This document shows positions 1 through 9,049 of a stretch of 64,000 nucleotides of DNA, piece after piece. This DNA comes from Mycobacterium sp. ELW1. GTDB taxonomy: Bacteria > Actinomycetota > Actinomycetes > Mycobacteriales > Mycobacteriaceae. The position numbers were made by a program, and so were the translations under genes. The stretch is taken from contig NZ_CP032155.1 in NCBI RefSeq assembly GCF_008329905.1, positions 124,001 through 188,000 on the forward strand, in the 5' to 3' direction. The notes beneath the pieces were generated by a model that was not told where the DNA came from, did not search any database, and worked only from the letters and a program-made list of their open reading frames with translations. How positions within the stretch are numbered: position 1 is the stretch's first letter; every line of letters begins with the position of its first letter.

Positions 1-14
1 CGCGGGGACGCTTC

Positions 15-953
15 CTAGTTGTTCTTCGGCTGGCTGTGCCGTGCGTTGTGGCCCGTGCCGGCGGACCGGTGGCTTCCCGCATCGGACGACGTGCCGGACG
101 ACGACGTGTCGCGGTCGTTTTTGCTCTTGCTCGACGTCGTACGGGAGCTACCCGCGTTACGCGTCGGTGTCACGCTCCCGGCCTGCGGCGCGGCATCGTC
201 GGGGTTGGTCGATGCGTCAGTCGTAGCCGTGCCGGATTCTTCGGAGTCGTTGGAGACGCCCACCCGAGGCACTCTCCGTCCGGACTTGGCCAAACCCGAC
301 TTCTGCGGTGTTCCGTGATCGGGATTGACGGCCGAGCTGGAATCGACGGAGTTGTTGTCCGCGGCGACGATCTTGTCCGCCGCGGCCGACGTCGCAGCCG
401 CAGCGAACGGGTTCCAGCCACCGTAGAGGAAGTAATTCGCTTCTGCCTGAACGAAGCCCGCGAAGCGTTGTGCAGTAACCGATATCCAGTGATTCAGGTA
501 GCCGACATCAAGTGTCCCGGCGAAGAGCACACCGCAGGTCAGAGGCAACCACACCACCGGCCAGATCAAGTAGTTGTAGATGATGTACGCCTGCCGTGCG
601 AACACGTTAACGAAGGGGATTGAACTCCCGACCGCCAGAGTGGAATTCACCGCGTAGTCGACAGCGTCACCGGCGGTGTACGCGATCTGATCGATCGCGA
701 TCATGGCGTCTGTCCACCCGGGTATGTAGGCCATCAATTCGACGTCGTACTGAGAAACGCGTTGCAGCGCAGCACTACTCGCTACAACGGCGATCGAGCC
801 TTCGACTCGGCCGGCGACTGGGCCATCAGGTAGCGCGGTGACGATGCCGACCGCCGCAACCCCGGCGATCAAGGTGGAGCGCAGGGACATCCGGACCAAC
901 CGCTTCCGCTGACCGATTCCACCTAGATGACTTTGAACAATCTCAACTGCCAT
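15..953 (-). CDS. hypothetical membrane protein with Ser/Thr-rich tail
   Basis: 312 aa. I recognise no family. The start is the ATG at 953: the minus strand reads GGGAGGAAGCGCAAACATG there, a strong ribosome binding site, while longer in-frame extensions lack one. Residues about 26-42 form a hydrophobic segment after a basic stretch (RKRLVRMSLR), so a signal anchor is likely. A second, longer hydrophobic stretch lies near 122-148 (IIYNYLIWPVVWLPL). Residues about 190-312 are low-complexity, rich in Ser, Thr, Asp, Asn and Gly. It is the leftmost gene of the secretion locus and diverges from the histidine kinase; the gap holds one good copy of the locus dyad and two degenerate half-copies. Function unknown; a cell-envelope component or substrate is possible. 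Confidence 0.7.
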   Translation of the reverse strand: MAVEIVQSHLGGIGQRKRLVRMSLRSTLIAGVAAVGIVTALPDGPVAGRVEGSIAVVASSAALQRVSQYDVELMAYIPGWTDAMIAIDQIAYTAGDAVDYAVNSTLAVGSSIPFVNVFARQAYIIYNYLIWPVVWLPLTCGVLFAGTLDVGYLNHWISVTAQRFAGFVQAEANYFLYGGWNPFAAAATSAAADKIVAADNNSVDSSSAVNPDHGTPQKSGLAKSGRRVPRVGVSNDSEESGTATTDASTNPDDAAPQAGSVTPTRNAGSSRTTSSKSKNDRDTSSSGTSSDAGSHRSAGTGHNARHSQPKNN

Positions 954-1266
954 GTTTGCGCTTCCTCCCAGGTCTACCGAACTCTGCCCGCGCGAATTCA
1001 ACCGAGCGATAGATTTGCCAGAAATGGATCCACCCGTCGAAGCCGAGTTCGCGTCCGATGAACGTAACGAATCCGGCGGGGGAAGGGTGTCGCCCAAACG
1101 TACGAAACCGGCGGTGAGTGTGCAGGGCCTGCAGTCGGCGATCTGATTCGCCCCGGCTCGCGGGCGGGCGCGTGAACTGCCTCAGTGGGTAAGTTCAGAT
1201 ATTTGCCAGGTCGACCAGAGGCTGGGCGATCGACACACACCGCGAGTGCTGTTAACTTACGGACGC

Positions 1267-1284
1267 GTCGACCGAACGGACGAT
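1267..1284 (+). promoter_or_regulatory. locus dyad operator, copy 1
   Basis: Reads GTCGACCGAACGGACGAT. It matches RTCRNYCG-AA-CGKNYGAY, the dyad shared by eight sites in this locus. It lies in the 595-base divergent gap between the membrane gene at 953 and the kinase at 1549. The rest of the gap shows only degenerate half-sites near 972-989 and 997-1014. Confidence 0.6.
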
Positions 1285-1548
1285 ACCGGGGGTTGGCCCT
1301 CGGCGCTTAGCATCCGGACCATGAGTCGGATCCTCGAGCACTGTGGGCGATGACCAACACTGGTCTACCACAGAATTCATCACCACGCGGTTGGTGGCCG
1401 AACGCGTACGCCCTCGGCGCCGCATCATTGTTGGGCGACAAGGCAATCGGGTTCGTGCTGTCACCTTGGCGACCCTGAGGTGCTGATGGACCCTCACCAC
1501 CCATGTCGTGAGGGCGGCGCAATCTCGACCAGTGCAGGAGCCAACCCG

Positions 1549-3786
1549 GTGACTGACCTGAGCGCTTCCCATCGTCACATGCTGGAGCCCGCCGCGAGGG
1601 TGGGGTTGCTGATGCGCAACTGCGTCAACTTGGTCGTCGCTTCGGTCACGTTGGCGGATTCTGGATCGTCGGCCGAACCGCGCGGCGTGTGGGTTCTGGG
1701 CGCGCTCGCCTGCTGGTCTTTGTATCGCGTTCTGACGCGGTCTCGACGTGCGCTTCCATTCGCCGTCGACTACCTGCTGGCGCTCGTCGTATGCGTGGCG
1801 ATCCCGTTGATGCTCCATGATCCGCAGTTCTACAGTTCGAACACTGCGCCGCAGGCGATCGCAGGTACGGCTGTGGTCAGTTTCGCGGTCTCGGTTTCCC
1901 CCTTGGTGAGTCTGCCGATGACGTTGGGCATAGCCGTCGCCTACGCGTGGGGCAGTGCACAAATCCTCGGATGGGATCGCCTGGGTCCGGTGATTGCGCT
2001 CTATTACTTTGCTCTGCAATGGATGACAGCTGCGTTGGTGCGATTCATTCTGTTGCGAATCGCGACCACGGTCGACCGCGCGCGTAACGCACGCGCAGCG
2101 GCCGAGCTCAATCAGCAGGTTGGTGAGGCGGTCCGAAACTACGAGCGAGAGCAACTCGCACTCCTGCACGACACCGCCGCGTCGACGCTCCTGATCGTCG
2201 GCCAGAACGGAAGGTTGCCCGCGGATCGGCTCGCGACCCAGGCCCGTCGCGACCTCGAACTCCTTGCCGAGAGTCCGTGGGAAGCCTCGCCGCCACTTGT
2301 CGAACTGGTTGAGGCGCTGCGTAGAAGCGCAGCGCATGTCCGCACTCCAGGGCGCTTCGAGGGGCGTGAGCGACTCTGGCTCGGCGGAGAGGATGCCAAG
2401 GCGATCATCGCCGCCTTTCGTGAAACCATAAACAATGTCGATCGCCACGCCGGGGCGAGCGAATTGGTCGTCACCGTCACAAGCCGATCAGTTGTGATCA
2501 CCGACGACGGCACCGGCTTCGATCCGCAACTTCCCCGAACGGGGCGCGGTGTAACTGACTCGATATTGAATCGGATGCACCGGGCCGGCGGGATCGCACT
2601 GGTCACATCTGCCCCCGGCGAAGGGACCCGGATCGAATTATGCTGGGCCCAGCGGCCATCCGAGTCGTCAATCGTTCCACGGGCTGATCCTGACAGATTC
2701 ATCGAACGCGCCCGCGCGCGATACGGATACGCACTCATCGCCTACGCACTCGCGAACCTGGCCGTCTCGGTTCCACATGCGGCGGTCAACGTTGAGCACG
2801 GCGTACTGAACGCCATGCTGGGTGTGGTGGCGTTCGCGAGCACTCTGGCCGCCGTGCCCGCAATCCGCCGCGGTTACACCCGCGCCGCGCGGGCGGCTGC
2901 TGCGGTGTTACTGGCCGTCACTGTCCTTCAGCCCTTGTTATTGGACCCCGACGAGCTCGGTGGATACGCGCACTGGTCACAGGGTGCGGTCGGATGGTGT
3001 TTATTGCCAATGCTTCTCGGCCTGTCTACCCGGACCGGCGCCATGATTCTGATCGCATACTGGGCCGTCGGTGGTGGGGTAGAGTTCATCAGCAACCCGA
3101 CGGACGCCACGTTGGTCAATATCGGACTCGGCAGCGCGAGCATTCTGGGCGTGCAGTTGTTCGCGCTCGTGTTCAACGGGTTGATGCGAGATGCCGCCGC
3201 CGCTGCCGAGGTCGAAGTCAACGCCTACAAACGCTTAGCGCTGCGCGATTCGCTCGAGCGAGCGTTACGCGCCGAGTACCAAGGGCGTTACGCCCAGTTG
3301 GTCGATAATGTCGTCCCACTCCTTCAGGCCCTCAGCGACGGGGCACTTGTGGATGAGCGACTGCAGGCCCGGGCACGTGCTGAGTCCCGCAGGATGCGTG
3401 CACTCTTCGATCAGGCCGCGACATTCGACCATCCGTTCATGCAGGCGGTGCGGCCGTTGGTAGACGGGGCGGAGACGCGGCAAGTCGAAGTGACCGTCGA
3501 CCTGACCGGCGAGCTTCCGGAGATCCCGGCAGCCGATGTCGATGCACTCCTGAGACCGGTAGCTGAACTGATTGCAAGCACCGGTGATTCGGCTCGAATC
3601 GTCCTCACTTGTTCCTTAAAGCAGGTGTCGGTGAGCGCCGTGTGCCGGGGAACGACATGTGTCCCGAGGTTCGTGAAGGATCCTCGCGTCGAGATCACGA
3701 CCGTCGATGCGGACGACATGGTGTGGCTTCTGGTTCAGCGCGTACCCTCGCCCCAAGGAGTCGACAGCCATGTCCTTGTCGGATGA
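1549..3786 (+). CDS. membrane sensor histidine kinase, duplicated architecture
   Basis: 745 aa from the GTG at 1549, preceded by AGGAG at 8-base spacing; an upstream in-frame ATG at 1480 lacks a clear ribosome binding site. Residues about 20-180 hold several membrane helices. A NarX/DesK-type H-box follows (LLHDTAAS, His about 207), then a HATPase domain with N-box (INNVDRHA, about 294-301), G1 (DDGTGF) and G2 (GRGV). A second block of membrane helices (about 400-540) precedes another coiled and ATPase-like half, whose N-box region reads ELIASTGDS without the Asn. The protein thus looks like two kinase halves in tandem, the second degenerate. Its last 17 bases overlap the response regulator, so the two form one unit. 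Proposed role: sensing the state of the secretion locus or envelope. Signal unknown. Confidence 0.85.
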   Translation: MTDLSASHRHMLEPAARVGLLMRNCVNLVVASVTLADSGSSAEPRGVWVLGALACWSLYRVLTRSRRALPFAVDYLLALVVCVAIPLMLHDPQFYSSNTAPQAIAGTAVVSFAVSVSPLVSLPMTLGIAVAYAWGSAQILGWDRLGPVIALYYFALQWMTAALVRFILLRIATTVDRARNARAAAELNQQVGEAVRNYEREQLALLHDTAASTLLIVGQNGRLPADRLATQARRDLELLAESPWEASPPLVELVEALRRSAAHVRTPGRFEGRERLWLGGEDAKAIIAAFRETINNVDRHAGASELVVTVTSRSVVITDDGTGFDPQLPRTGRGVTDSILNRMHRAGGIALVTSAPGEGTRIELCWAQRPSESSIVPRADPDRFIERARARYGYALIAYALANLAVSVPHAAVNVEHGVLNAMLGVVAFASTLAAVPAIRRGYTRAARAAAAVLLAVTVLQPLLLDPDELGGYAHWSQGAVGWCLLPMLLGLSTRTGAMILIAYWAVGGGVEFISNPTDATLVNIGLGSASILGVQLFALVFNGLMRDAAAAAEVEVNAYKRLALRDSLERALRAEYQGRYAQLVDNVVPLLQALSDGALVDERLQARARAESRRMRALFDQAATFDHPFMQAVRPLVDGAETRQVEVTVDLTGELPEIPAADVDALLRPVAELIASTGDSARIVLTCSLKQVSVSAVCRGTTCVPRFVKDPRVEITTVDADDMVWLLVQRVPSPQGVDSHVLVG

Positions 3787-4435
3787 CGGTGAACACGCGA
3801 TCCAGCTGGCGGTCATCGACGACCACGATGCCATTCACGCAGGCATACAGACCTGGTGCCAGCAGGCGCAGCCACCGCTGTGCCTACTGGCCGGCTACAC
3901 CGACGCGGCTGACTTCTTAGCTCATCAGCGGCCACCGATAGTTGTCGTGCTCGACCTTGAATTACGCAGTCGAAGACCAGATTTCGCAACCGTCGAGCGG
4001 ATCGCGATGGCCGGCCATCGGGTGATCGTGTTCTCCCATATCGAAAGCGACGAGGCGATCCTGCGTACCCTCGACGTCGGGGCATCGACCTATATCGCGA
4101 AGTCTGAGGGCAAGAACCACCTCGTCGAGGCGATCCGCGCTGCGGCCACCGACACCCCATATGTTGGGCCGCGGATGGCAAATGCAATCAACAACGACCG
4201 TCGTCACGGCCGGCCCGACCTAACCGACCGGGAACAAGAGGTACTTCTGGCGTGGTTTCGAACCGAGAGCAAGGATCTTGTTGCCCACCAACTGTATATC
4301 GCTCCGGGCTCGGTGAAGACCTACCTCCATCGGGTGCGGGTGAAGTATGCCGCCATCGGCCGTCCCGCCCCGACCAAGGCAGCTCTTGTGGCGCGCGCCG
4401 TTCAGGACGGCATCATCAGCGTCGACGAACTCTGA
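3770..4435 (+). CDS. NarL/LuxR-type response regulator 1
   Basis: 221 aa. Start at ATG 3770, with AAGGAG upstream, inside the 3' end of the kinase gene. N-terminal receiver domain: acidic DD after LAVI, phosphoacceptor Asp in VVVLDLE, conserved Lys in AKSEG. C-terminal LuxR-type helix-turn-helix begins at LTDREQEVL and ends with GRPAPTKAALVARAVQDGI. The recognition region (SKDLVAHQLYIAPGSVKTYL) departs from the usual NarL signature but is shared with the paralogue at 9050. It is the cognate partner of the overlapping kinase and the best candidate binder of the 18-bp dyads in this locus (inference). Confidence 0.9.
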   Translation: MSLSDDGEHAIQLAVIDDHDAIHAGIQTWCQQAQPPLCLLAGYTDAADFLAHQRPPIVVVLDLELRSRRPDFATVERIAMAGHRVIVFSHIESDEAILRTLDVGASTYIAKSEGKNHLVEAIRAAATDTPYVGPRMANAINNDRRHGRPDLTDREQEVLLAWFRTESKDLVAHQLYIAPGSVKTYLHRVRVKYAAIGRPAPTKAALVARAVQDGIISVDEL

Positions 4436-4456
4436 CTGGCCAGCAATACGCACCCT

Positions 4457-5401
4457 CTAGGTGGCGAACCGAAAGCCTGTGAACTCTGCTGCGCCAGCCC
4501 ACACACGGATCACCGGATGGCCGCACTGCCCTGGGGACAACGCCTTTGCGGCCAGACGGCCGTCGACGAGGAGGGTGCTCGCTTTGTCGTCGACAGTGAG
4601 ATCAATGTCGTGCCATTGATTGTCCAACGCGGCCGGTACCAATCCGTTGTCGTTGTCGCTGGGGTAGACCGCCAGGCGGTAACCGTTCTGACCGAAGTCG
4701 AATTGGATTGCGCTGCCGGTCAGGCTCGCTTCGGCAGGATCTCCAGATCCAAGCTCGGCCGTCCCGATCCCGAGACCGCCCGGCACGCCGACAGTGTGGG
4801 AAGCGTCGCGGACGCGCCCGGTGAGGCGGAACGCGCAGAGCGGCTCGCCTTCTTGGATCAACCCCGACCACTTGGTGTGCCATGTGTCGGTGGTGTCATG
4901 TGTGTTGAGAAACGCAGTGCGGCCGTTGTCGGTGAACTGAGCGTCGACCCCACCGAAGCTTGACCACGACGAGAAGTCGACGAAATTGGCTCCTCGGGTG
5001 GGCCAGTCCGGGGTGATTGAAGAGTAGCCGCCGCTCTGCGGGGAATTCGCGTCGTTTGTCATGGGTGTCAACGCGATTCGGGTGGCTGGAGGTGGGCGCA
5101 TCAACACGAAGGAACCGACTACCGCGGCTACGATGACGACAACCAGCATGACGGGCACCCCGACAAGTGCGCCGATAGCTCGACGCGAAAGCCGCCGCGG
5201 CCGCGGCGATTCCGCTGACTCTCCTGGAGGCACGCCGCCCGAGGCGGGCGGTGCCACATCATCCTCGTCCACCCAGAATCGCCATCCGGGAGCTGCCGGG
5301 GGCCACGTCGGGTCTGGTTGCCACTCCGGCGTCGGTGAGAACCCCGCCGAAATCGGCCAGGAGGGCGGCGGATTGAAGATCACCGACGCCGCTTCTCGCA
5401 A
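4457..5401 (-). CDS. membrane-anchored protein with LamG/ConA-like domain
   Basis: About 314 aa. The start is TTG 5401 or GTG 5383 (GAGAAG eight bases upstream of the latter); I give the longer form. The cytosolic N-terminus carries a Trp/Pro module (PSWPISAGFSPTPEW, then DPTWPPAAPGW and FWVDE) that also opens the protein at 27259. One membrane helix lies near 76-101 (VPVMLVVVIVAAVV). The rest is outside the membrane. Its C-terminal 190 residues resemble a LamG/concanavalin-like jelly roll, including NQWHDIDLTVD followed by LLVDGRL. It lies 15 bases downstream of the 6-TM gene and is probably cotranscribed with it. Likely an envelope-exposed binding component of the secretion locus; ligand unknown. 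Confidence 0.75.
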   Translation of the reverse strand: MREAASVIFNPPPSWPISAGFSPTPEWQPDPTWPPAAPGWRFWVDEDDVAPPASGGVPPGESAESPRPRRLSRRAIGALVGVPVMLVVVIVAAVVGSFVLMRPPPATRIALTPMTNDANSPQSGGYSSITPDWPTRGANFVDFSSWSSFGGVDAQFTDNGRTAFLNTHDTTDTWHTKWSGLIQEGEPLCAFRLTGRVRDASHTVGVPGGLGIGTAELGSGDPAEASLTGSAIQFDFGQNGYRLAVYPSDNDNGLVPAALDNQWHDIDLTVDDKASTLLVDGRLAAKALSPGQCGHPVIRVWAGAAEFTGFRFAT

Positions 5402-5416
5402 TTGGCAGGAGAGCTC

Positions 5417-7045
5417 TCAGGGAGCGGCATTGCGGGTCCAGTCTGCGAGTAGCTCGCGGTCGTAGCTTTCCTGACGGATCCGCAGATCTGTGTAGATGAG
5501 CACCTGCAACGTACGGAAGCAGGCGATCAGGGCGCCCATCGCAATGCACATGAAGATGATCTGGCCCACGAAGCCGGTGACGAACCCCACGACAAACGAC
5601 GGCACCATCAGCACGGGGATGACGCACAGTGCCCAGAGGAAGTGAATCAACAGCAGCCGACCGAAAACGGGTTTCGCCAACTGTGCGGACCGTTTCAGCG
5701 AATCCATGACGTTCCGCTTCTCGAGGACCAGAACGATCGGCGAGAGGCTGAACAACAGGTTCAGGGCAAAGCTGCACGCGAAGATGCCGAGCATCAGAAC
5801 GTAGAACGCACCGAAGGAGAAGGCGCCCGCATTGAAAAACACTGCGTACAGCGCGCCGGTGAGGATGAGATCAGGCAGGATCGCGAACACGGTGTAGTAG
5901 AACAAGGTCAAACGGGAGATAGCGAACATGTGGCCGCGGGCGAGACCGAACAGATCGCCGAACCGCACGCGCTCGCCGCGGACGGCCTTGTCCGTGGCGC
6001 GCACGCTCAAGGCGATCAACAGCGCATCGGCCGGCAGGGCAAGGGCGTAGATCAAACCCATGAAGGCGAAATAGATGACGATGACGCCGGTGAACAACCC
6101 GCCGAGTCCGCCGGCCGGATTGGCCGTCACATCCGAAAAGACCGACATGGCAGCACTGGCCATCAGCTGCGAGCCAACGAGGAAGATGACCACTATCACG
6201 GCGAGGAACGCGATCAGAATCACGATCGGACCGCCGACGAGCGTAGGCCAGTTGCGCCACACAATCTTGAGCGCGCCGATGAAAAGTTCGGAGATCGTCA
6301 TCCCCCGAAATGGGATGAACTGCACCGGTGCGACAGGACCGGCCCCAGCCGGTTGGCCCCGCGACGGTGCCCGCCGTGGTTGTGGCGAGTGTGTGAGTCC
6401 CCGCGCAACGAGTACGTCCTCGATGTCTGGTGGCCACCCAATCGCCTTCGACTTGGTGTACCACCCAGCTCCCGCCAGTCCGAGCGCCACCAACAGCCAG
6501 CCGAACCCCAATCCGAACGCCGCGACGAGTGCGATTACCGCGGCACCCCACAACGCGTGGTGAGGTTGGAATCCGAGCGCCGGTGGGGGGACCGAGCTGT
6601 TGGCGGCGGTCAAAGGTTGAGGCGACGGTGGTGGTGTCGGCGGGACGTATGGTTGGGTCCGCGGTGGCGCACTGATGGTGGGTGGCGGATAGCGAGGCGG
6701 CGACACGCGTGACGACGACGGCGGAGGCCGATCAACCACGGATTCCTGTCGTTGGCCCGATCCCGTGTAGGTCGTGCCCGCAGAGAAGCGGCGCGAAGAT
6801 TCGCGCAGCAGCCGGGCTGCAGACTCGTGCGAACGCTCAGTCTCTGCCGTGGTCGAGGGAATCGGTTGTGCCGGTTCGACTTGCGTGGACGAATCCTGCG
6901 GTGCGCGGAAAATTCTTGGGGCCACGGCCGGCTTCTTCGCGGCCGGTGGGGGAGACGTCGGCGGCGACGCGGGGGGACGGCCGAAGTGAGCTGCAGCTTG
7001 TCGCCGGTATTCGTGATGTGGATCTGCGGCCCCGTCGGTGCTCAA
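5417..7045 (-). CDS. polytopic membrane protein with proline-rich N-terminal half
   Basis: 542 aa from TTG 7045. The minus strand reads GGGGAGGAACATATTG, a strong ribosome binding site that decides the start. Residues 1-220 are cytosolic, Pro/Arg-rich and disordered-looking, and include APRIFRAP and, about 60 residues later, the motif RFSAGTTYTG, which recurs in the protein at 23111. Helices begin near 225. The C-terminal half (from MTISELFIGALKIVWRNWPTLV) has about six helices and resembles the membrane domain seen in glycerophosphodiester phosphodiesterases (GPDPase_memb-like), without a catalytic domain. It diverges from the WXG100 gene at 7379, with a locus dyad between them. Possible membrane component of the secretion machine. 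Confidence 0.75.
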   Translation of the reverse strand: MSTDGAADPHHEYRRQAAAHFGRPPASPPTSPPPAAKKPAVAPRIFRAPQDSSTQVEPAQPIPSTTAETERSHESAARLLRESSRRFSAGTTYTGSGQRQESVVDRPPPSSSRVSPPRYPPPTISAPPRTQPYVPPTPPPSPQPLTAANSSVPPPALGFQPHHALWGAAVIALVAAFGLGFGWLLVALGLAGAGWYTKSKAIGWPPDIEDVLVARGLTHSPQPRRAPSRGQPAGAGPVAPVQFIPFRGMTISELFIGALKIVWRNWPTLVGGPIVILIAFLAVIVVIFLVGSQLMASAAMSVFSDVTANPAGGLGGLFTGVIVIYFAFMGLIYALALPADALLIALSVRATDKAVRGERVRFGDLFGLARGHMFAISRLTLFYYTVFAILPDLILTGALYAVFFNAGAFSFGAFYVLMLGIFACSFALNLLFSLSPIVLVLEKRNVMDSLKRSAQLAKPVFGRLLLIHFLWALCVIPVLMVPSFVVGFVTGFVGQIIFMCIAMGALIACFRTLQVLIYTDLRIRQESYDRELLADWTRNAAP

Positions 7046-7178
7046 TATGTTCCTCCCCCGCTGCCCACGACGTCGGCGACGCCTGAGTTCATCGAGAGTC
7101 TCGCCGGATCGCACTTTGTCAGAACCGGGCACTGGGCCTGGTGTAGGCACATGATCGCGAAAGATCGGCTGCGGCGGT

Positions 7179-7196
7179 ATCAACCGAACGTAGGAC
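7179..7196 (+). promoter_or_regulatory. locus dyad operator, copy 2
   Basis: Reads ATCAACCGAACGTAGGAC. It sits in the 333-base divergent gap between the 6-TM gene (start 7045) and the WXG100 gene (start 7379). A separate small inverted repeat, CGATAG-GGCG-CTATCG (7329-7344), lies 35 bases before the WXG100 start. Confidence 0.6.
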
Positions 7197-7378
7197 ACTG
7201 GCAGCGAATCGCTGTCGTGGGGCGATATGACGATCAGTCTGACTGCGGACGCCCGCGGGCTGTCCGCCGATCGGATGATTTCGCAGTGTGCGCCTTCGCT
7301 CTGGTGGGCGGATTGTTTAGTCTCGGCTCGATAGGGCGCTATCGGCGCACCGTTCATGGTCGCTGGGGAGGTGCGTCG

Positions 7379-8152
7379 ATGGTCCAGATGGGCATGGATA
7401 CCGACGCCGTGGAGAGTGCGGGTCGCCAGCTCAAAGGCCAAGCCGCCGAGATCGGCGCGTTGATCGCCCAGCTCGACAAGGCCGTCAACACGTTGCCGTC
7501 GGTTTGGGACGGCCGCGACGCCAGTGTGTTCGTCCGGGAGTGGTGGCCTCAGCACAAGAAGGCGCTCGCCGAAGCTCAACAGCACGTCGACGGGCTCGGT
7601 CAGTCTGCGCTGAACAACGCGTCCGAACAGCGGCAGACGAGTTCCACCGCGGGTTCAGGGGGCGGCGGATTGGCCGGATTCTCCACTCCAGCTCCACTTT
7701 TCCCGAACGTGCTTCCTGGAGGGGGCTTTGACCTCGGCGATCTTGGGCACCGGTACGCAGAGGCTATGGACACCAAGCTGCTCGGGCCCATCTCTGTGGA
7801 AAACGTTGTCTCGAAGACACCGCTTGGCGACTACCTGCCCTACACCGACACGGCAGCAATGGTTCTGAACGACCACATCACCACAGGAGACAAGGCTCAT
7901 GGGGTGGCTGACTTCGTCGGCGGCCAACTTCGAGGAGCGGGTTTCGAGAAAGGGAACCTGCCGCTGTACTTATCGGGCGTCGCGGTATCGCAGTGGGGTG
8001 ACGTTGTGAACGAGTCTTCCAAAGCCGACTTCAGCTCAAGCGGGATAAAAACAGTGACTGATTACATTGCCTCTGATCCCGGCGGCGCCGCCAAAGGTGC
8101 TATGGATGGTGTGGTGGAGTACTTGCCCAAGCTGATCTCGAATTTCAAGTAG
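7379..8152 (+). CDS. WXG100 protein with C-terminal extension (candidate T7SS substrate)
   Basis: 257 aa from ATG 7379, with GGGGAGG upstream. Residues 1-85 form a WXG100 helical hairpin with the turn SVWDGRDA (Trp43, Gly45) and are closely similar to the 90-aa protein at 19349: MGMD, GRQLK, SVWDG, WWPQHKKAL and GLGQSALNNASEQR are shared at the same spacing. A Gly/Ser linker (about 86-97) leads to a 160-residue C-terminal region with no motif I recognise. It contains DYLPYTDTAAMVL and KAHGVADFVGG. WXG100 proteins are substrates or partners of type VII secretion; N-terminal WXG100 plus a variable C-terminus is a layout used by T7SS effectors. The next gene follows after 6 bases. Confidence 0.85.
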   Translation: MVQMGMDTDAVESAGRQLKGQAAEIGALIAQLDKAVNTLPSVWDGRDASVFVREWWPQHKKALAEAQQHVDGLGQSALNNASEQRQTSSTAGSGGGGLAGFSTPAPLFPNVLPGGGFDLGDLGHRYAEAMDTKLLGPISVENVVSKTPLGDYLPYTDTAAMVLNDHITTGDKAHGVADFVGGQLRGAGFEKGNLPLYLSGVAVSQWGDVVNESSKADFSSSGIKTVTDYIASDPGGAAKGAMDGVVEYLPKLISNFK

Positions 8153-8158
8153 TAGGTA

Positions 8159-8758
8159 ATGACCCGAAACTTTGTGCTTACCGACGACGAAGTGATTGCT
8201 CTGGCTGCAATCAACAATCAGATGTGGCCAACTGGGCTCACGACGGTTCCTCCAAAGCCCGACGCGATGCGGGATGCCGGGATGCGTGGTATTCGTTCGC
8301 TAATGGTGCGCGGCCTGATTAATCCTGAATCGGGTCCGGAGGGTGGGTACCGGGTAGATCCCGAGCTTGACTCCGTCGTGACCGGATTCCTCGGGGGAGC
8401 GAAGCGAATCGGGGCGTATTTGGCTCCGGCTCGAGAGTTGAATCGATTGGCTGGCGCGTCGATCACAGCAGCGGGTGCCGGCTCGCAGTGGTGGTTGGCG
8501 ACCGCGACAGCCGGGGGAATACACAACATCCGGCCCAGCGGTCGTCTCGAAATCATCGACGCTTTGGCGGAGCTCGCCGAGAAGACGTATGACGGAACGC
8601 TGTTGGCCGACACGACGGATCCGTCGGTGTACTCCTGCGTGATCCGTTTCGGTGTAGGAGACGATGACAAGATCGTCGTGTCGGGCAATGGTGGGACCAC
8701 TGGTCCGGAATGGAGCCGGAGCCGACTGGTCGAGGCATTTGCCCCGGTGGTTTGCTGA
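8159..8758 (+). CDS. partner protein of the WXG100 gene (chaperone or immunity candidate)
   Basis: 199 aa, ATG six bases after the WXG100 stop, so cotranslated. No signal peptide or membrane helix; cytosolic. It begins FVLTDDEVIALAAINNQMWP and then has an RGIRSLMVRGLI segment, faintly like the N-terminal layout of EspG-type T7SS chaperones but shorter (EspG about 280 aa). I could not confirm that family. Position directly after a putative effector fits either a dedicated chaperone or an immunity protein. The C-terminal half (SCVIRFGVGDDDKIVVSGNG) looks like a beta sheet. Confidence 0.65.
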   Translation: MTRNFVLTDDEVIALAAINNQMWPTGLTTVPPKPDAMRDAGMRGIRSLMVRGLINPESGPEGGYRVDPELDSVVTGFLGGAKRIGAYLAPARELNRLAGASITAAGAGSQWWLATATAGGIHNIRPSGRLEIIDALAELAEKTYDGTLLADTTDPSVYSCVIRFGVGDDDKIVVSGNGGTTGPEWSRSRLVEAFAPVVC

Positions 8759-9049
8759 CGGTGGGTATCAGCATCGGATGTCTGGTCGGATCTTGTTTGC
8801 GCGACAATCGCATTTGTGCGGTAAGGCTGGACCAGGGTGTCGCGGTTCACGCGATCGGATGAGGAACTGGGGTTAGAGAATTTCTAGATATGGGCACTAT
8901 GCAATTAGTGCTCCACCGGCCGGTGGAAGTAGAGGACAGCACCGGTCGCGGAGTCCATTTGTGTAGCAGGAACAGCCAGCGTTGGCTATCTTGCAGGTTG
9001 GTCAATTGCACATTTGAGCGCGGGGCGTTTCCCCAGGGGGAATTCACGA
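8759..9049. other. intergenic region before response regulator 2
   Basis: 291 bases with no gene and no good copy of the locus dyad, although a neighbouring promoter of response regulator 2 is expected here. A short GC-rich inverted repeat (CCACCGGCCGGTGG) lies near 8912-8925. I see no terminator. Confidence 0.4.

Noticed and set aside
1188..1259. GTAAGTT ... AACTTAC inverted repeat as a terminator or operator
   Set aside because: Arms of 7 bases about 60 bases apart with no T-tract; chance pairing is likely.
7329..7344. CGATAG-GGCG-CTATCG hairpin as a separate regulatory feature
   Set aside because: Only 6-base arms, one occurrence, no matching site elsewhere in the locus; noted but not called.
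7046..7585. N-terminal extension of the 6-TM protein opposite the WXG100 gene
   Set aside because: Residues there are the antisense of the WXG100 sequence; TTG 7045 has a strong ribosome binding site.
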